Program-made: the position numbers and the translations under genes
Part shown: in pieces, positions 16,690-23,485 of the stretch
How positions within the stretch are numbered: the stretch's first letter is position 1
Layout of the letters: each line of letters opens with the position of its first letter
Assembly (NCBI GenBank): GCA_023135545.1
Contig: JAGLSY010000004.1
Location: 1 to 24,820, forward strand
Direction of reading: 5' to 3'
DNA: 24,820 nucleotides
DNA from: Thermoplasmata archaeon
GTDB lineage: Archaea; Thermoplasmatota; Thermoplasmata; SG8-5; JAGLSY01
The notes under the pieces: model-generated
Database searches by the model: none
What the model saw: only the letters and a program-made list of their open reading frames with translations
Told to the model about the DNA's origin: nothing

Positions 16690-16718
16690 GTATAATTGTA
16701 TTTTCCCTGCAATTATAC
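16690..16718 (-). promoter_or_regulatory. Dyad covering the promoter of the CcdA-like gene
   Basis: GTATAATTG (16690-16698) and CAATTATAC (16710-16718) form a perfect 9-bp inverted repeat with an 11-base spacer. The left arm is 23 bases from the ATG of the CcdA-like gene, and the AT-rich arms could include its TATA box. A regulator bound here would block initiation. This is inferred from position. Confidence 0.5.
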
Positions 16719-16763
16719 ATTAATCTTTGTGCCGCTCACCAAAACATGGAAGGGATTAATGAG

Positions 16764-16863
16764 TAAACTACCAGGCCATTTGTAATTGCGCATTGTCCCT
16801 GCATTTGTACGCGATTACAAGAGCAAACATGAATATAGGCATATTTCAAACCAAATGTTTGAT
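16764..16863. repeat. Structured repeat element, copy A
   Basis: The element starts with the 17-base anchor TAAACTACCAGGCCATT (16764-16780), identical to 22756-22772. A hairpin follows, with TTGTAATTGCG (16780-16790) pairing with CGCGATTACAA (16810-16820, one G-T pair). A second hairpin has CAAACAT (16824-16830) pairing with ATGTTTG (16855-16861). The same modules recur in copy B with compensating stem changes. Copy A lies in the 298-bp gap between the divergent CcdA-like and TPR membrane-protein genes, which has no ORF. Confidence 0.7.
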
Positions 16864-16916
16864 CCAATCTCAGACCTAAAGGACTGAGCGTTCTCTGCCA
16901 TTTTGCAGTAAGGGAA

Positions 16917-16924
16917 AAATATAT
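16917..16924 (+). promoter_or_regulatory. TATA box of the TPR membrane-protein gene
   Basis: AAATATATG at about 16917-16925 would place transcription start near 16946. That is just before the AGAGGT ribosome binding site (16954-16959) and the TTG start at 16966. This spacing argues against the ATG at 16927, which would lie upstream of the transcription start. Confidence 0.45.
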
Positions 16925-16965
16925 GATTGTATATTGTTTTTCATTTGAATGGGAGAGGTACTTGG

Positions 16966-19416
16966 TTGTCAGCTGAAGAAAGTTCTATTATCGGGACATT
17001 ATCATTGCCCGAAGCTCACAAAGAGCAATTTCTCTGGCACGTCATCATTTGGTTGGAAATCCTTCTCATAATCATGGTGGTTATATCCTCTGGCTTGAAT
17101 GAATGGGCTGATATTCAATCAAAGGTCTTCAACATCGCCTTTGTGGGTGTTCTCATAATCTCTTTTATAATTGGTCTGGGGCTTTTTATGGCCTACAAAC
17201 CGAAGGTCGAAAAACAAGGGATCCTTATATTCCTCCTATTTCTTACTGGCTGTCAGATCATATCCAGTGGAACAATGCTCTACCAGCTTGGGAGATCCGA
17301 GACCGTGGAATTCATCATCATTATATTGACTGGCCTAGCGATCGCCGCCCTGGGATTGGGATTGATGATGCTCAAGCTCAAGCACACAAGCAGAATGACT
17401 GGCTTCTATTCATTGTGGTTGTTCGGCATACTGCTGATCCTTTTTATGCCCCTTCACGAACTCGAAATGCTGGAATACAGTAGCAGGGATAACTTGATGG
17501 GCTATCTTGGCCTGATAATCACAATCATTGGATCGCTATCCTTTTCCATCGAATATAGACAAAGCAAGAATTTTGAAGCTTGGGTCATCTCGGGGGATGC
17601 GAAGTACATTGCTGGGAAATACGACAAGGCAGTGGAATATTACGAAAAGGCCCTGGCCATTGATGGGGAGAATGCCCTCATATTGTCCAGCAAAGGTTCG
17701 GCACTTCTGAGATTGAGCATGTGGTCCAGAGCATTGGAATGCTTCGATAGGGCTCTGGAATTTGAGCCCGAACAGGCCCTGGCTATCGGGGGAAAGGGTC
17801 TCGCATTAAGCTATTTGAAACGATATTCAGAGGCTCTTACATATCATGATCTGTCCATCAAGGTGGGCCGGGAAGCGGTCGGGTGGAACAATAAGGGCAA
17901 TACCCTCTTCCGCATGAATGCGCCGAATGATGAGATAATGACATGTTATGAAAACGCCATTATAGCAGAGCCAGATTATTCAAATGCATGGTTTAACAAG
18001 GGTAAGTCCGAATTGAATCAGGGTTGGTATGAGAAGGCAGCGGATTCCTTCGCAAGGGTCGTGGAACTGAGGCCTGATTTCTCGGCTGCCTGGTTCCAGA
18101 GAGGTAAATCCCTTTCATTATCCGGATCAAAGGAGGAGGCCCTGTTCTGTCATGACATGGCCATACAACTCAATCCCGCAAACACCGAGGCCTGGATGGA
18201 AAGAAAGATCATACTTGTATCCTCGGTAAAGAAGAAGATGAGACCGATACCGGTCATCACCATCACGGATGGCATGCCCATCTTTGGACCGGATGGCCAA
18301 AAGAGGAAGATGATACCGGCCACACTTCCTGAAAAGGTGGATAGAGGAGTGTCTGGAGATGATACGGGACGTCAGAAGGCGATCGTCTTGGCGAGCCGAG
18401 GTAATTATGATGGGGCGATCAATATGCTCCAGAAACAAATAGCCAAAGAGCCGGAAGATACTGTTAATTACATCACCCAAGGAATGATGATGACGCGAAT
18501 GGAGAGACTGGATGAGGCTTTGGAATCATTTGAAAAGGCAATTCAGATACAGCCAGACTGGGTCGGACCCTGGTTCTGCAAGGGAATGGTACTGGCGGCA
18601 ATGAACAGGTATGACGAGGCCGTCGTGGCACTGGACAAGGCCATCTCCCTAAGGTACAACTACACAGATGCCTGGTCTGTGAAAGGATTGATATATGGGA
18701 TCCTTCGCAGATATCAAGAGGCGATTGAATGCTTTGACAAAGTTACCGAGTTACACCCGGATGATGAAGAGGCCTGGCGGTCAAAGGGAATTGCACTGAA
18801 CAAGCTGGGTCGATATGAGGAGGCCATCCAGTGCTTTGAGAATATAGTGCTCCTCAAGCCGGGCATAGACGGTATATACACATTCCTGGATGAAGAAAAG
18901 GATAAGCTCCAGGATGCCAGGGACATGTTCAAGGTTGGAGTCGAATTGGCAAAGTTAAGAGAATATGATTCTGCAATAGAATTCCTGGAGAAGGCCGTGA
19001 AACTCAGACCAAACTATATGGAAGCCCTGTATATTTTCGGTGTCGTGTACGGTGTTATAGGAGATTATGAAAATGCTATGCGTTATTTCGAGAGGGTGCT
19101 GGAAATAAAGCCGGAACATATTGAAGCTCTCTATGCAAAGGGAAATATCCTGCTCAAGGAGGGGAAGAATTCCGAAGCCCTTGAATTCTTCAAGAACGTG
19201 CTGGACCTGAAAGAAAGCCATGTGGATGCCTGGTGTGATAAAGGCCAGGCATTCGTTGGACTGGGTGAATATGATAGCGCGGTGGAGTGTTTTGATAATG
19301 CCCTGAGGCAGTCTGGAGATCATCAGAGAAGCATATCTTCAAGGGAGAGCTGTGTCAAACTAATGAATTTGATGGAAGAGAGTGGGGAAAAAGAAGAGGA
19401 TATGGTCTTACCGTAA
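16966..19416 (+). CDS. Polytopic membrane protein with long cytoplasmic TPR array
   Basis: The protein has 816 residues when started at TTG (16966), 6 bases after AGAGGT. An ATG at 16927 would add 13 residues but lacks a ribosome binding site. Six hydrophobic segments lie near 23-43, 55-77, 84-104, 115-137, 146-163 and 177-194. The rest is about 15 tetratricopeptide repeats in two blocks (about 200-420 and 460-790). Typical units are YDKAVEYYEKALAIDGENA, YQEAIECFDKVTELHPDDEE and YENAMRYFERVLEIKPEHIE. A basic proline-containing linker (about 420-460) separates the blocks. It is likely a membrane-tethered assembly platform. Partners are unknown. It is convergent with the mevalonate operon and has no obvious enzyme domain. 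Confidence 0.85.
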   Translation: MSAEESSIIGTLSLPEAHKEQFLWHVIIWLEILLIIMVVISSGLNEWADIQSKVFNIAFVGVLIISFIIGLGLFMAYKPKVEKQGILIFLLFLTGCQIISSGTMLYQLGRSETVEFIIIILTGLAIAALGLGLMMLKLKHTSRMTGFYSLWLFGILLILFMPLHELEMLEYSSRDNLMGYLGLIITIIGSLSFSIEYRQSKNFEAWVISGDAKYIAGKYDKAVEYYEKALAIDGENALILSSKGSALLRLSMWSRALECFDRALEFEPEQALAIGGKGLALSYLKRYSEALTYHDLSIKVGREAVGWNNKGNTLFRMNAPNDEIMTCYENAIIAEPDYSNAWFNKGKSELNQGWYEKAADSFARVVELRPDFSAAWFQRGKSLSLSGSKEEALFCHDMAIQLNPANTEAWMERKIILVSSVKKKMRPIPVITITDGMPIFGPDGQKRKMIPATLPEKVDRGVSGDDTGRQKAIVLASRGNYDGAINMLQKQIAKEPEDTVNYITQGMMMTRMERLDEALESFEKAIQIQPDWVGPWFCKGMVLAAMNRYDEAVVALDKAISLRYNYTDAWSVKGLIYGILRRYQEAIECFDKVTELHPDDEEAWRSKGIALNKLGRYEEAIQCFENIVLLKPGIDGIYTFLDEEKDKLQDARDMFKVGVELAKLREYDSAIEFLEKAVKLRPNYMEALYIFGVVYGVIGDYENAMRYFERVLEIKPEHIEALYAKGNILLKEGKNSEALEFFKNVLDLKESHVDAWCDKGQAFVGLGEYDSAVECFDNALRQSGDHQRSISSRESCVKLMNLMEESGEKEEDMVLP

Positions 19417-19489
19417 CTCCGATCTAGACTCAATATCATCAACCTATTGCCCAGATGAGGGATAAAATGGCTTATGGATTATTCAATGA

Positions 19490-19879
19490 TCAAAGAATTT
19501 CCACTGTGCCTTCGTCCGCGTCTATTCTCAGTCTGTCGCCGGTCTTTATCTTATCGATGTCTATGCCGTCAACACATGTGACATCGGCCAGTATAACACC
19601 TGTAGCCACTATTGTCTCGGTCTCCTTGTTGATGATGGCCGCCGGGCCGACACCGTATTTCTCAAGCCCGTAAATGACATAGGAGCCCACCGTCGAGCCC
19701 TTGCCGCACGGGAATATCAGCACCTTGCCGGTTACCGACTGGCCTTCTAATTCATGGCCTTTCTCGATAACTATTCCGGTCTTGGGATCGATGCCGCCGT
19801 AAAATCCGATAGGCTCTCTGGATACTATGGCCTCGGCCTCCACCTTTCCGGGGTTTATCATCCTGCCTTCCATCTTCAT
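19490..19879 (-). CDS. Phosphomevalonate dehydratase small subunit (aconitase X / DUF126)
   Basis: This protein of 129 residues matches the small AcnX (DUF126) subunit. Marks include GGIDPKTG, GHELEGQSVTGKVLIFPCGKGSTVGSY (split about residues 41-67) and GVGPAAIINKETETIVATGVILA. With the large subunit it dehydrates (R)-mevalonate 5-phosphate to trans-anhydromevalonate 5-phosphate in the archaeal mevalonate pathway. That activity was shown for the Aeropyrum pernix enzyme. The start ATG overlaps the large-subunit stop (ATGA) and follows GGAGG, so 1:1 coupled translation is expected. It is the last gene of the operon. The adjacent UbiD-type gene makes an unrelated AcnX activity, such as hydroxyproline metabolism, unlikely. 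Confidence 0.93.
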   Translation of the reverse strand: MKMEGRMINPGKVEAEAIVSREPIGFYGGIDPKTGIVIEKGHELEGQSVTGKVLIFPCGKGSTVGSYVIYGLEKYGVGPAAIINKETETIVATGVILADVTCVDGIDIDKIKTGDRLRIDADEGTVEIL

Positions 19880-21084
19880 GCCGACAACCTCCTAATTAAT
19901 TCATCCACATCTTGGAATACAACATTCTGCTGGCAGAATCCAGGCAGGTAATTTCCGGCCTTACCGGAGTTAACGCCGGTCGTTTTGTAGCCCATTTCCT
20001 CGATCGGGGAAACGACCATGCAGGTATCGGCCACGACCTTGCCGCCGGCTTTTTCGATAATCTCGACGAAGCCCATCTTCTGGGCCGCGACCTTCATCAC
20101 CCTGGAGGTGCATATCCAGATGGGGCTTTTCAGAGCCTTGCCGTCCAGCTTTTCCGCCAGGCTGGCAATCTCGCGCAGGGAGGCGTGTGGACAGCCCAGT
20201 ATCACGATGTCGGGTATCGAGCCGGTGTTCAGCTTTTCGTAGGTGGCGGCCAGCTCCTTCTTGCCGACCTCTATGGGCTCGAGACCGGACACATCCATGA
20301 GATATGCTTCGGGTGTCAGACCCTCGGCATGATAAAGAGCCACGGCCCCGGATGCGGCCATCGCGGCACCCAGCGCCTTCAGCTGGTCGGTGTTGGAATC
20401 TTTCGGAAGGCCGATAAAATAAGGAATTTTATTCTTCACTTGCTTGCCAACATGATAGCCCAGGGCTCCGAAGTCAGAATTGAAATTGAGGTCTGTATCT
20501 ACTTTCACGACGACGTCCGGCTTCCGATTTTCATCTTGATGAAGCCCATAGTTGGGAGTCACCCCGCAAATAGCTGCGGCCAGTGCCGAAGGACCTCCTT
20601 CCCTGTTGGTCCTGGCCCCGATAACCGAGTTGGAGAATGACACGGCCGAAGATTCTGACCAGGCTATGTGCTCCCCGAACCTCGGGAGGTTGCCGGCCAG
20701 GTAAGGCGTGCATGTCGCGGTCACAACTACACCCATCTTCCTGAAGGCCTCCATGATTCTTATCTGGTGGCTGGCAAAGTCCTCTGGAAAACCATATTCC
20801 TTCCAGTCCTCCATGTCCATCCCGGCCGGATTCAGGTAGGTGAGGGTTTTCACCCTGGCCCCCTTGGCCGCGAAGTCCTCCAGGAACTCCATTCCAGGGT
20901 CGCCGATTGATTTGTAAGATACCCCGGCAACCTGAACGCTGCCGACCGGTATCATCTTCCCGGCCCCGTAAATGTCTCCCAGGCGGACGAGCAATCGAAA
21001 GAGCCGCTCAACGACCTCTCCCTGCTCACCAGCCAGCATGCCCTCCTGCTCTGGTGTTAAATCGATTTTATCAACTCCCTGCAA
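19876..21084 (-). CDS. Phosphomevalonate dehydratase large subunit (aconitase X / DUF521)
   Basis: The frame encodes up to 402 residues of the AcnX large subunit. Candidate Fe-S cysteines are Cys125 (TATCTPYLAG), Cys298 (ILGCPHAS), Cys325 (WICTSR) and Cys355 (ADTCMVV). Other family marks are IGDPGMEFLEDFA, SNSVIGARTNREGGPSALAAAICG and KSPIWICTSRVM. It forms the Fe-S catalytic subunit with the small protein encoded next. The start is uncertain. TTG at 21082-21084 is the first in-frame start but has a weak upstream site. AGGGAG precedes a possible rare ATC start giving a protein beginning IDLTPEQEG, closer to homologues. The N-terminus overlaps the end of the LpdD-like gene by 28 bases. Confidence 0.93.
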   Translation of the reverse strand: MQGVDKIDLTPEQEGMLAGEQGEVVERLFRLLVRLGDIYGAGKMIPVGSVQVAGVSYKSIGDPGMEFLEDFAAKGARVKTLTYLNPAGMDMEDWKEYGFPEDFASHQIRIMEAFRKMGVVVTATCTPYLAGNLPRFGEHIAWSESSAVSFSNSVIGARTNREGGPSALAAAICGVTPNYGLHQDENRKPDVVVKVDTDLNFNSDFGALGYHVGKQVKNKIPYFIGLPKDSNTDQLKALGAAMAASGAVALYHAEGLTPEAYLMDVSGLEPIEVGKKELAATYEKLNTGSIPDIVILGCPHASLREIASLAEKLDGKALKSPIWICTSRVMKVAAQKMGFVEIIEKAGGKVVADTCMVVSPIEEMGYKTTGVNSGKAGNYLPGFCQQNVVFQDVDELIRRLSA

Positions 21085-21374
21085 TTCGCTATCAAAATGT
21101 CAATCTCATCCTTTGTCGCGTTGTCAACATGGACACCGCCCAGGGCAACCACCTTTGTCTGGTATTTTTCGCAGGCTTCAACAGCGATGGGCTCCAGGAC
21201 AACATGGTCATAATGGCCTTCCAGTTTCATGGTCCGGCATTCTTCCCCCGGTATCTTGAGCACCACGGAGCCGATGTGGGATTTTTCCCCGCCGCCGAGA
21301 ATGTAGACGAGCTGGTTTCCCACCTCCTCGCGCTTGAGCCAGACCCGGTACTTGCCATCACCCGCGGTAATCAT
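21057..21374 (-). CDS. LpdD-like prenylated-flavin partner protein
   Basis: This protein of 105 residues lies between the UbiD-type decarboxylase (17-base overlap) and the dehydratase large subunit (28-base overlap). It resembles the LpdD-type 'prenylated flavin chaperone-like' family. Visible marks are GGGEKSHIGSVVL (about 28-40), LEGHYDHVVLEPIAVEACEK and VALGGVHVDNATKDEID, which match the pattern G.GE.pHIG ... GH.D ... GiH.D.at. In bacterial LpdBCD and related systems a small partner accompanies the UbiD subunit and helps with the prenylated FMN cofactor. By position it should serve the UbiD-type enzyme here. The family assignment is from memory of the motif pattern, and the function is inferred from context. 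Confidence 0.7.
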   Translation of the reverse strand: MITAGDGKYRVWLKREEVGNQLVYILGGGEKSHIGSVVLKIPGEECRTMKLEGHYDHVVLEPIAVEACEKYQTKVVALGGVHVDNATKDEIDILIANCRELIKSI

Positions 21375-22671
21375 CGATGTTCACATCCTTGTATTTGACC
21401 TTCTCGTACTTGGCAGGGTCGATTCCCGCCGGAATGGTGGCATCCAGGCCCACCCTGGTAATCATGGTTTTCTTTCCCGAATGGTCGCCCGAAGGGTCGA
21501 GGGAAGAACCTGGCTGGTCGGGCATTATCATGGCATCCTTGTCGGCCTGGAACCTGGTGGCCAGCGCCCATTCCAGGGCGATTGGGTCGTAGATATCTAC
21601 GTCATCCTCTACCACGATAACATGCTTCATGCTCTTGTGGCCAAGGAAAGCCGCTTCAATTGCTTTCTTGCCATCATCCGGCCCCTTTTTGACTATCTGG
21701 ACGATGCCGTGAAGCCACGAGCCGCCGCCCATCGTAACCACGACATTCTTGCACTCGCAGACCTTGCTTACCTCATCATAGATGGTCGGCTCCTTCGGCA
21801 TGCCCATCAGAAGCTTGTGCTCCTTTCTACCGGCTAGCAAGGCCTGGTACATGGCATCCTTGCGGTGCGTGATGCAATCGACAATGAAAATTGGCTCCTG
21901 TCTTTCAAAATCGCGAGTCTCGGTAAGGTCAACGAAAGGTCCTTCCTTGTCAACATCCCTTGTCAGCCTGCCTTCAAGCACAATCTCGCTCCCGGCCGGA
22001 ACCTCCAGGTCCTTAGTAACGCACTTGACCAGGTCGGTCTTTCCCAGGGCATTGGCAATAGCCAATTCGTCATTTCCCGGGGCGGGGCCAAGGGATGCGG
22101 CCACCATCACCGGAACAGAGTTGCCGATGCAGACCGCCATCTCCAGATTCCCTTCGATCTTATCGTAAGTGGTCCGGGTCTGGCGCTTGGGGATCAACCT
22201 GGCCATGAATTTGTTTCCTCCGCTGAACATGAGACGGTGGTATGACATGTTGCGGCCGGTTTCCGGGTCCTTGATAATCGAGCAGGTGGCCGTGGCATAT
22301 TTGCCTCCATCACCCTCCAGGTGCATGAGAAAAGGAACTCTGGACAGGTCCGGGTTATGTACAACAACTTCCTGGCATGGAGCATTGGCCTTATCGACCA
22401 TGGCCGGCTCCACCGGGTCCCTCAAGGCCCCGACAAGTTTCAAAAGCAATCCTTCTTTTGTCGTGCCCAGGCCGTCGGCGATTATGTCTCTGGAGGAAGT
22501 TATACCTCCGAAGACCGGGTAATCGCTGTCCTTGACATTATCGAAGATAACTGGCTGCTCGCCCAGGGTGTTCATCACGTTGGCTATCTCGTACTCGGTG
22601 CTGACCTCTTTTGTTATTCTGATAAGTTTGCCGTCCTGTTCAAGTTGGCCCAGAAAATCACGTAGATTCAC
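21358..22671 (-). CDS. UbiD-family anhydromevalonate phosphate decarboxylase
   Basis: The protein has 437 residues when started at GTG (22669-22671). An earlier in-frame GTG (22678-22680) is embedded in the GGGAGTGAT ribosome binding site and is probably not used. It is a UbiD decarboxylase: NLRDFLGQLEQDGKLIRI at the N-terminus, then YHRLMFSGGNKF, RLIPKRQTR, the acidic motif EGPFVDLTE, and IVQIVKKGPDDGKKAIEAAFLGHKSMKH. UbiD enzymes use prenylated FMN. Next to phosphomevalonate dehydratase the expected substrate is trans-anhydromevalonate 5-phosphate, giving isopentenyl phosphate for archaeal lipid synthesis. It is the first gene of a four-gene operon, with a clear TATA region about 45 bases upstream. 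Substrate is assigned by context but is strongly supported. Confidence 0.93.
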   Translation of the reverse strand: MNLRDFLGQLEQDGKLIRITKEVSTEYEIANVMNTLGEQPVIFDNVKDSDYPVFGGITSSRDIIADGLGTTKEGLLLKLVGALRDPVEPAMVDKANAPCQEVVVHNPDLSRVPFLMHLEGDGGKYATATCSIIKDPETGRNMSYHRLMFSGGNKFMARLIPKRQTRTTYDKIEGNLEMAVCIGNSVPVMVAASLGPAPGNDELAIANALGKTDLVKCVTKDLEVPAGSEIVLEGRLTRDVDKEGPFVDLTETRDFERQEPIFIVDCITHRKDAMYQALLAGRKEHKLLMGMPKEPTIYDEVSKVCECKNVVVTMGGGSWLHGIVQIVKKGPDDGKKAIEAAFLGHKSMKHVIVVEDDVDIYDPIALEWALATRFQADKDAMIMPDQPGSSLDPSGDHSGKKTMITRVGLDATIPAGIDPAKYEKVKYKDVNIDDYRG

Positions 22672-22710
22672 ATATATCACTCCCGTTATGGTAGGATAAG
22701 TAAAAAAATC

Positions 22711-22725
22711 TATTTATATTTATAC
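22711..22725 (-). promoter_or_regulatory. TATA region of the mevalonate-branch operon
   Basis: On the minus strand GTATAAATATAAATA (22725-22711) precedes the decarboxylase gene. A start near 22690 would leave a short leader carrying GGGAG at about 22680-22684. Confidence 0.55.
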
Positions 22726-22755
22726 TATTGGATTGGGAGGTCGGCAGATGTCGAA

Positions 22756-22914
22756 TAAACTACCAGGCCATTATTTACCTGGCGTTTTTTAAATGCGCAT
22801 TTACCCTTTGGTTTCCACGCATTTATTTTATCAAACACATATCTGGATTTTATGTCTGCTTAGTGTTTGATTTTGTAGTTGCGTATTACTCAGTGTATGT
22901 ACGCGACTACAAAA
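22756..22914. repeat. Structured repeat element, copy B
   Basis: The anchor TAAACTACCAGGCCATT (22756-22772) is identical to copy A. CCAGG/CCTGG (22763-22767/22778-22782) is followed by TAAATGCG/CGCATTTA (22790-22797/22818-22825). ATCAAACAC/GTGTTTGAT (22830-22838/22863-22871) comes next. The last hairpin is TTTTGTAGTTGCGTA/TACGCGACTACAAAA (22871-22885/22900-22914, one G-T pair). The final hairpin matches copy A's first hairpin in sequence. This is part of a 500-bp gap without a gene between the mevalonate operon and the small 83-residue gene. Confidence 0.7.
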
Positions 22915-22953
22915 GTTAGGACACATTGCTTTGATATTGCCATGTCCTAACTT
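22913..22953. repeat. Perfect 11-bp inverted repeat
   Basis: AAGTTAGGACA (22913-22923) and TGTCCTAACTT (22943-22953) are perfectly complementary, with a 19-base loop. The dyad sits directly after the last hairpin of copy B. A further hairpin CTGGAA/TTCCAG (22965-22970/22978-22983) follows. It could be a terminator stem, a protein site or part of a longer folded RNA. Confidence 0.65.
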
Positions 22954-22970
22954 CTGATTCTGTCCTGGAA

Positions 22971-23160
22971 GTTTATATTCCAGCAGCCATATGTCCCAAC
23001 TCGCAGAGGTTCAAGCTCTGCGTTCATTTGCTAAGAGTTGATGGACATACGGCGGTATCCTTGGCTCCGAGCAGGTGAGCAGGGAGATGGGTGCGAGCCA
23101 GCGCAGGAGCCGGGTGGGGGGGACCCCACAGAATGGGGTGGGAGCGATACACATTTGTGC
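22971..23160 (+). ncRNA. Candidate GC-rich structured RNA
   Basis: A GC-rich, non-coding stretch stands out from the AT-rich flanks. GCCATATGTCC (22986-22996) pairs with GGACATACGGC (23043-23053, 10 of 11 pairs). Nested inside are CAACTC/GAGTTG (22997-23002/23035-23040) and GCAGAG/CTCTGC (23003-23008/23016-23021). A second domain is closed by GTATC/GATAC (23055-23059/23146-23150). It contains TTGGCTCC/GGAGCCGG, TGCG/CGCA (23092-23095/23102-23105) and ACCCCA/TGGGGT (23123-23128/23134-23139). GTTTATATT at 22971-22979 could be a plus-strand TATA box, although its spacing would put the start inside the first stem. Strand and ends are uncertain. It does not show the conserved cores I know for RNase P RNA, SRP RNA or tRNA. 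Confidence 0.5.
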
Positions 23161-23179
23161 TTTCACCTAACACTCACGC

Positions 23180-23431
23180 TCATGAAAACTCTTTCCGTTT
23201 TTCATTGAGCTCCTTTCTCAGCCTTTTGGCTTTCTCCGGACTGTATATGCAGTTCTCAATGCATATTTCGATGAGCTCACGATATTTTGTAGGAGAGACG
23301 GATTCCTCGGTCTCATTCATCAGCTTGAGTTGCTGTTTAAGGACAAAACCACCAATGGGACCGGCCTCATCTACCAGTTTTCTTTTCATGTAGGATATGA
23401 AGTTCAAGCTATTCTCATCACTCATCATCAT
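23180..23431 (-). CDS. Small uncharacterised helical protein
   Basis: The protein is up to 83 residues, beginning at one of three consecutive ATG codons (23423-23431). It is charged and probably all-helical, with no signal peptide or membrane segment: GPIGGFVLKQQLKLM in the middle, two cysteines (IEICIENCIY), and a basic C-terminus KRLRKELNEKRKEF. There is no ribosome binding site. A TATA-like TTAATAAAAC about 20 bases upstream suggests a leaderless or very short-leader message. I do not recognise a family. Codon use and its separate promoter make it likely to be real. The candidate RNA lies just downstream of its stop on the opposite strand. Confidence 0.6.
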   Translation of the reverse strand: MMMSDENSLNFISYMKRKLVDEAGPIGGFVLKQQLKLMNETEESVSPTKYRELIEICIENCIYSPEKAKRLRKELNEKRKEFS

Positions 23432-23485
23432 TCAAATAAGAGAAGTTTTATTAATAATTATTCTTAATACTATAAAGCCTACAAC

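Noticed and set aside
16927..16965. ATG at 16927 as start of the TPR membrane protein
   Set aside because: It has no ribosome binding site and lies upstream of the start expected from the TATA box, whereas TTG at 16966 has AGAGGT at good spacing.
19912..20640. 242-codon plus-strand ORF within the dehydratase large-subunit gene
   Set aside because: It is antisense to a well-conserved enzyme gene and is explained by codon bias.
16764..22914. Insertion sequence pair flanking a composite transposon
   Set aside because: No transposase gene or target-site duplication was seen, and the interval holds ordinary housekeeping genes; only the repeat itself is supported.
23003..23021. T-arm-like GCAGAG-GTTCAAG-CTCTGC suggesting a tRNA
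   Set aside because: The stem is 6 bp with a 7-base loop in the wrong register for a TpsiC loop, and no anticodon arm, D arm or acceptor stem fits around it.
22971..23160. RNase P RNA or SRP RNA
   Set aside because: No GAGGAAAGTCC-type core and no SRP helix 8 GGAAG/AGCA motif could be found on either strand, and the length is short for archaeal versions.
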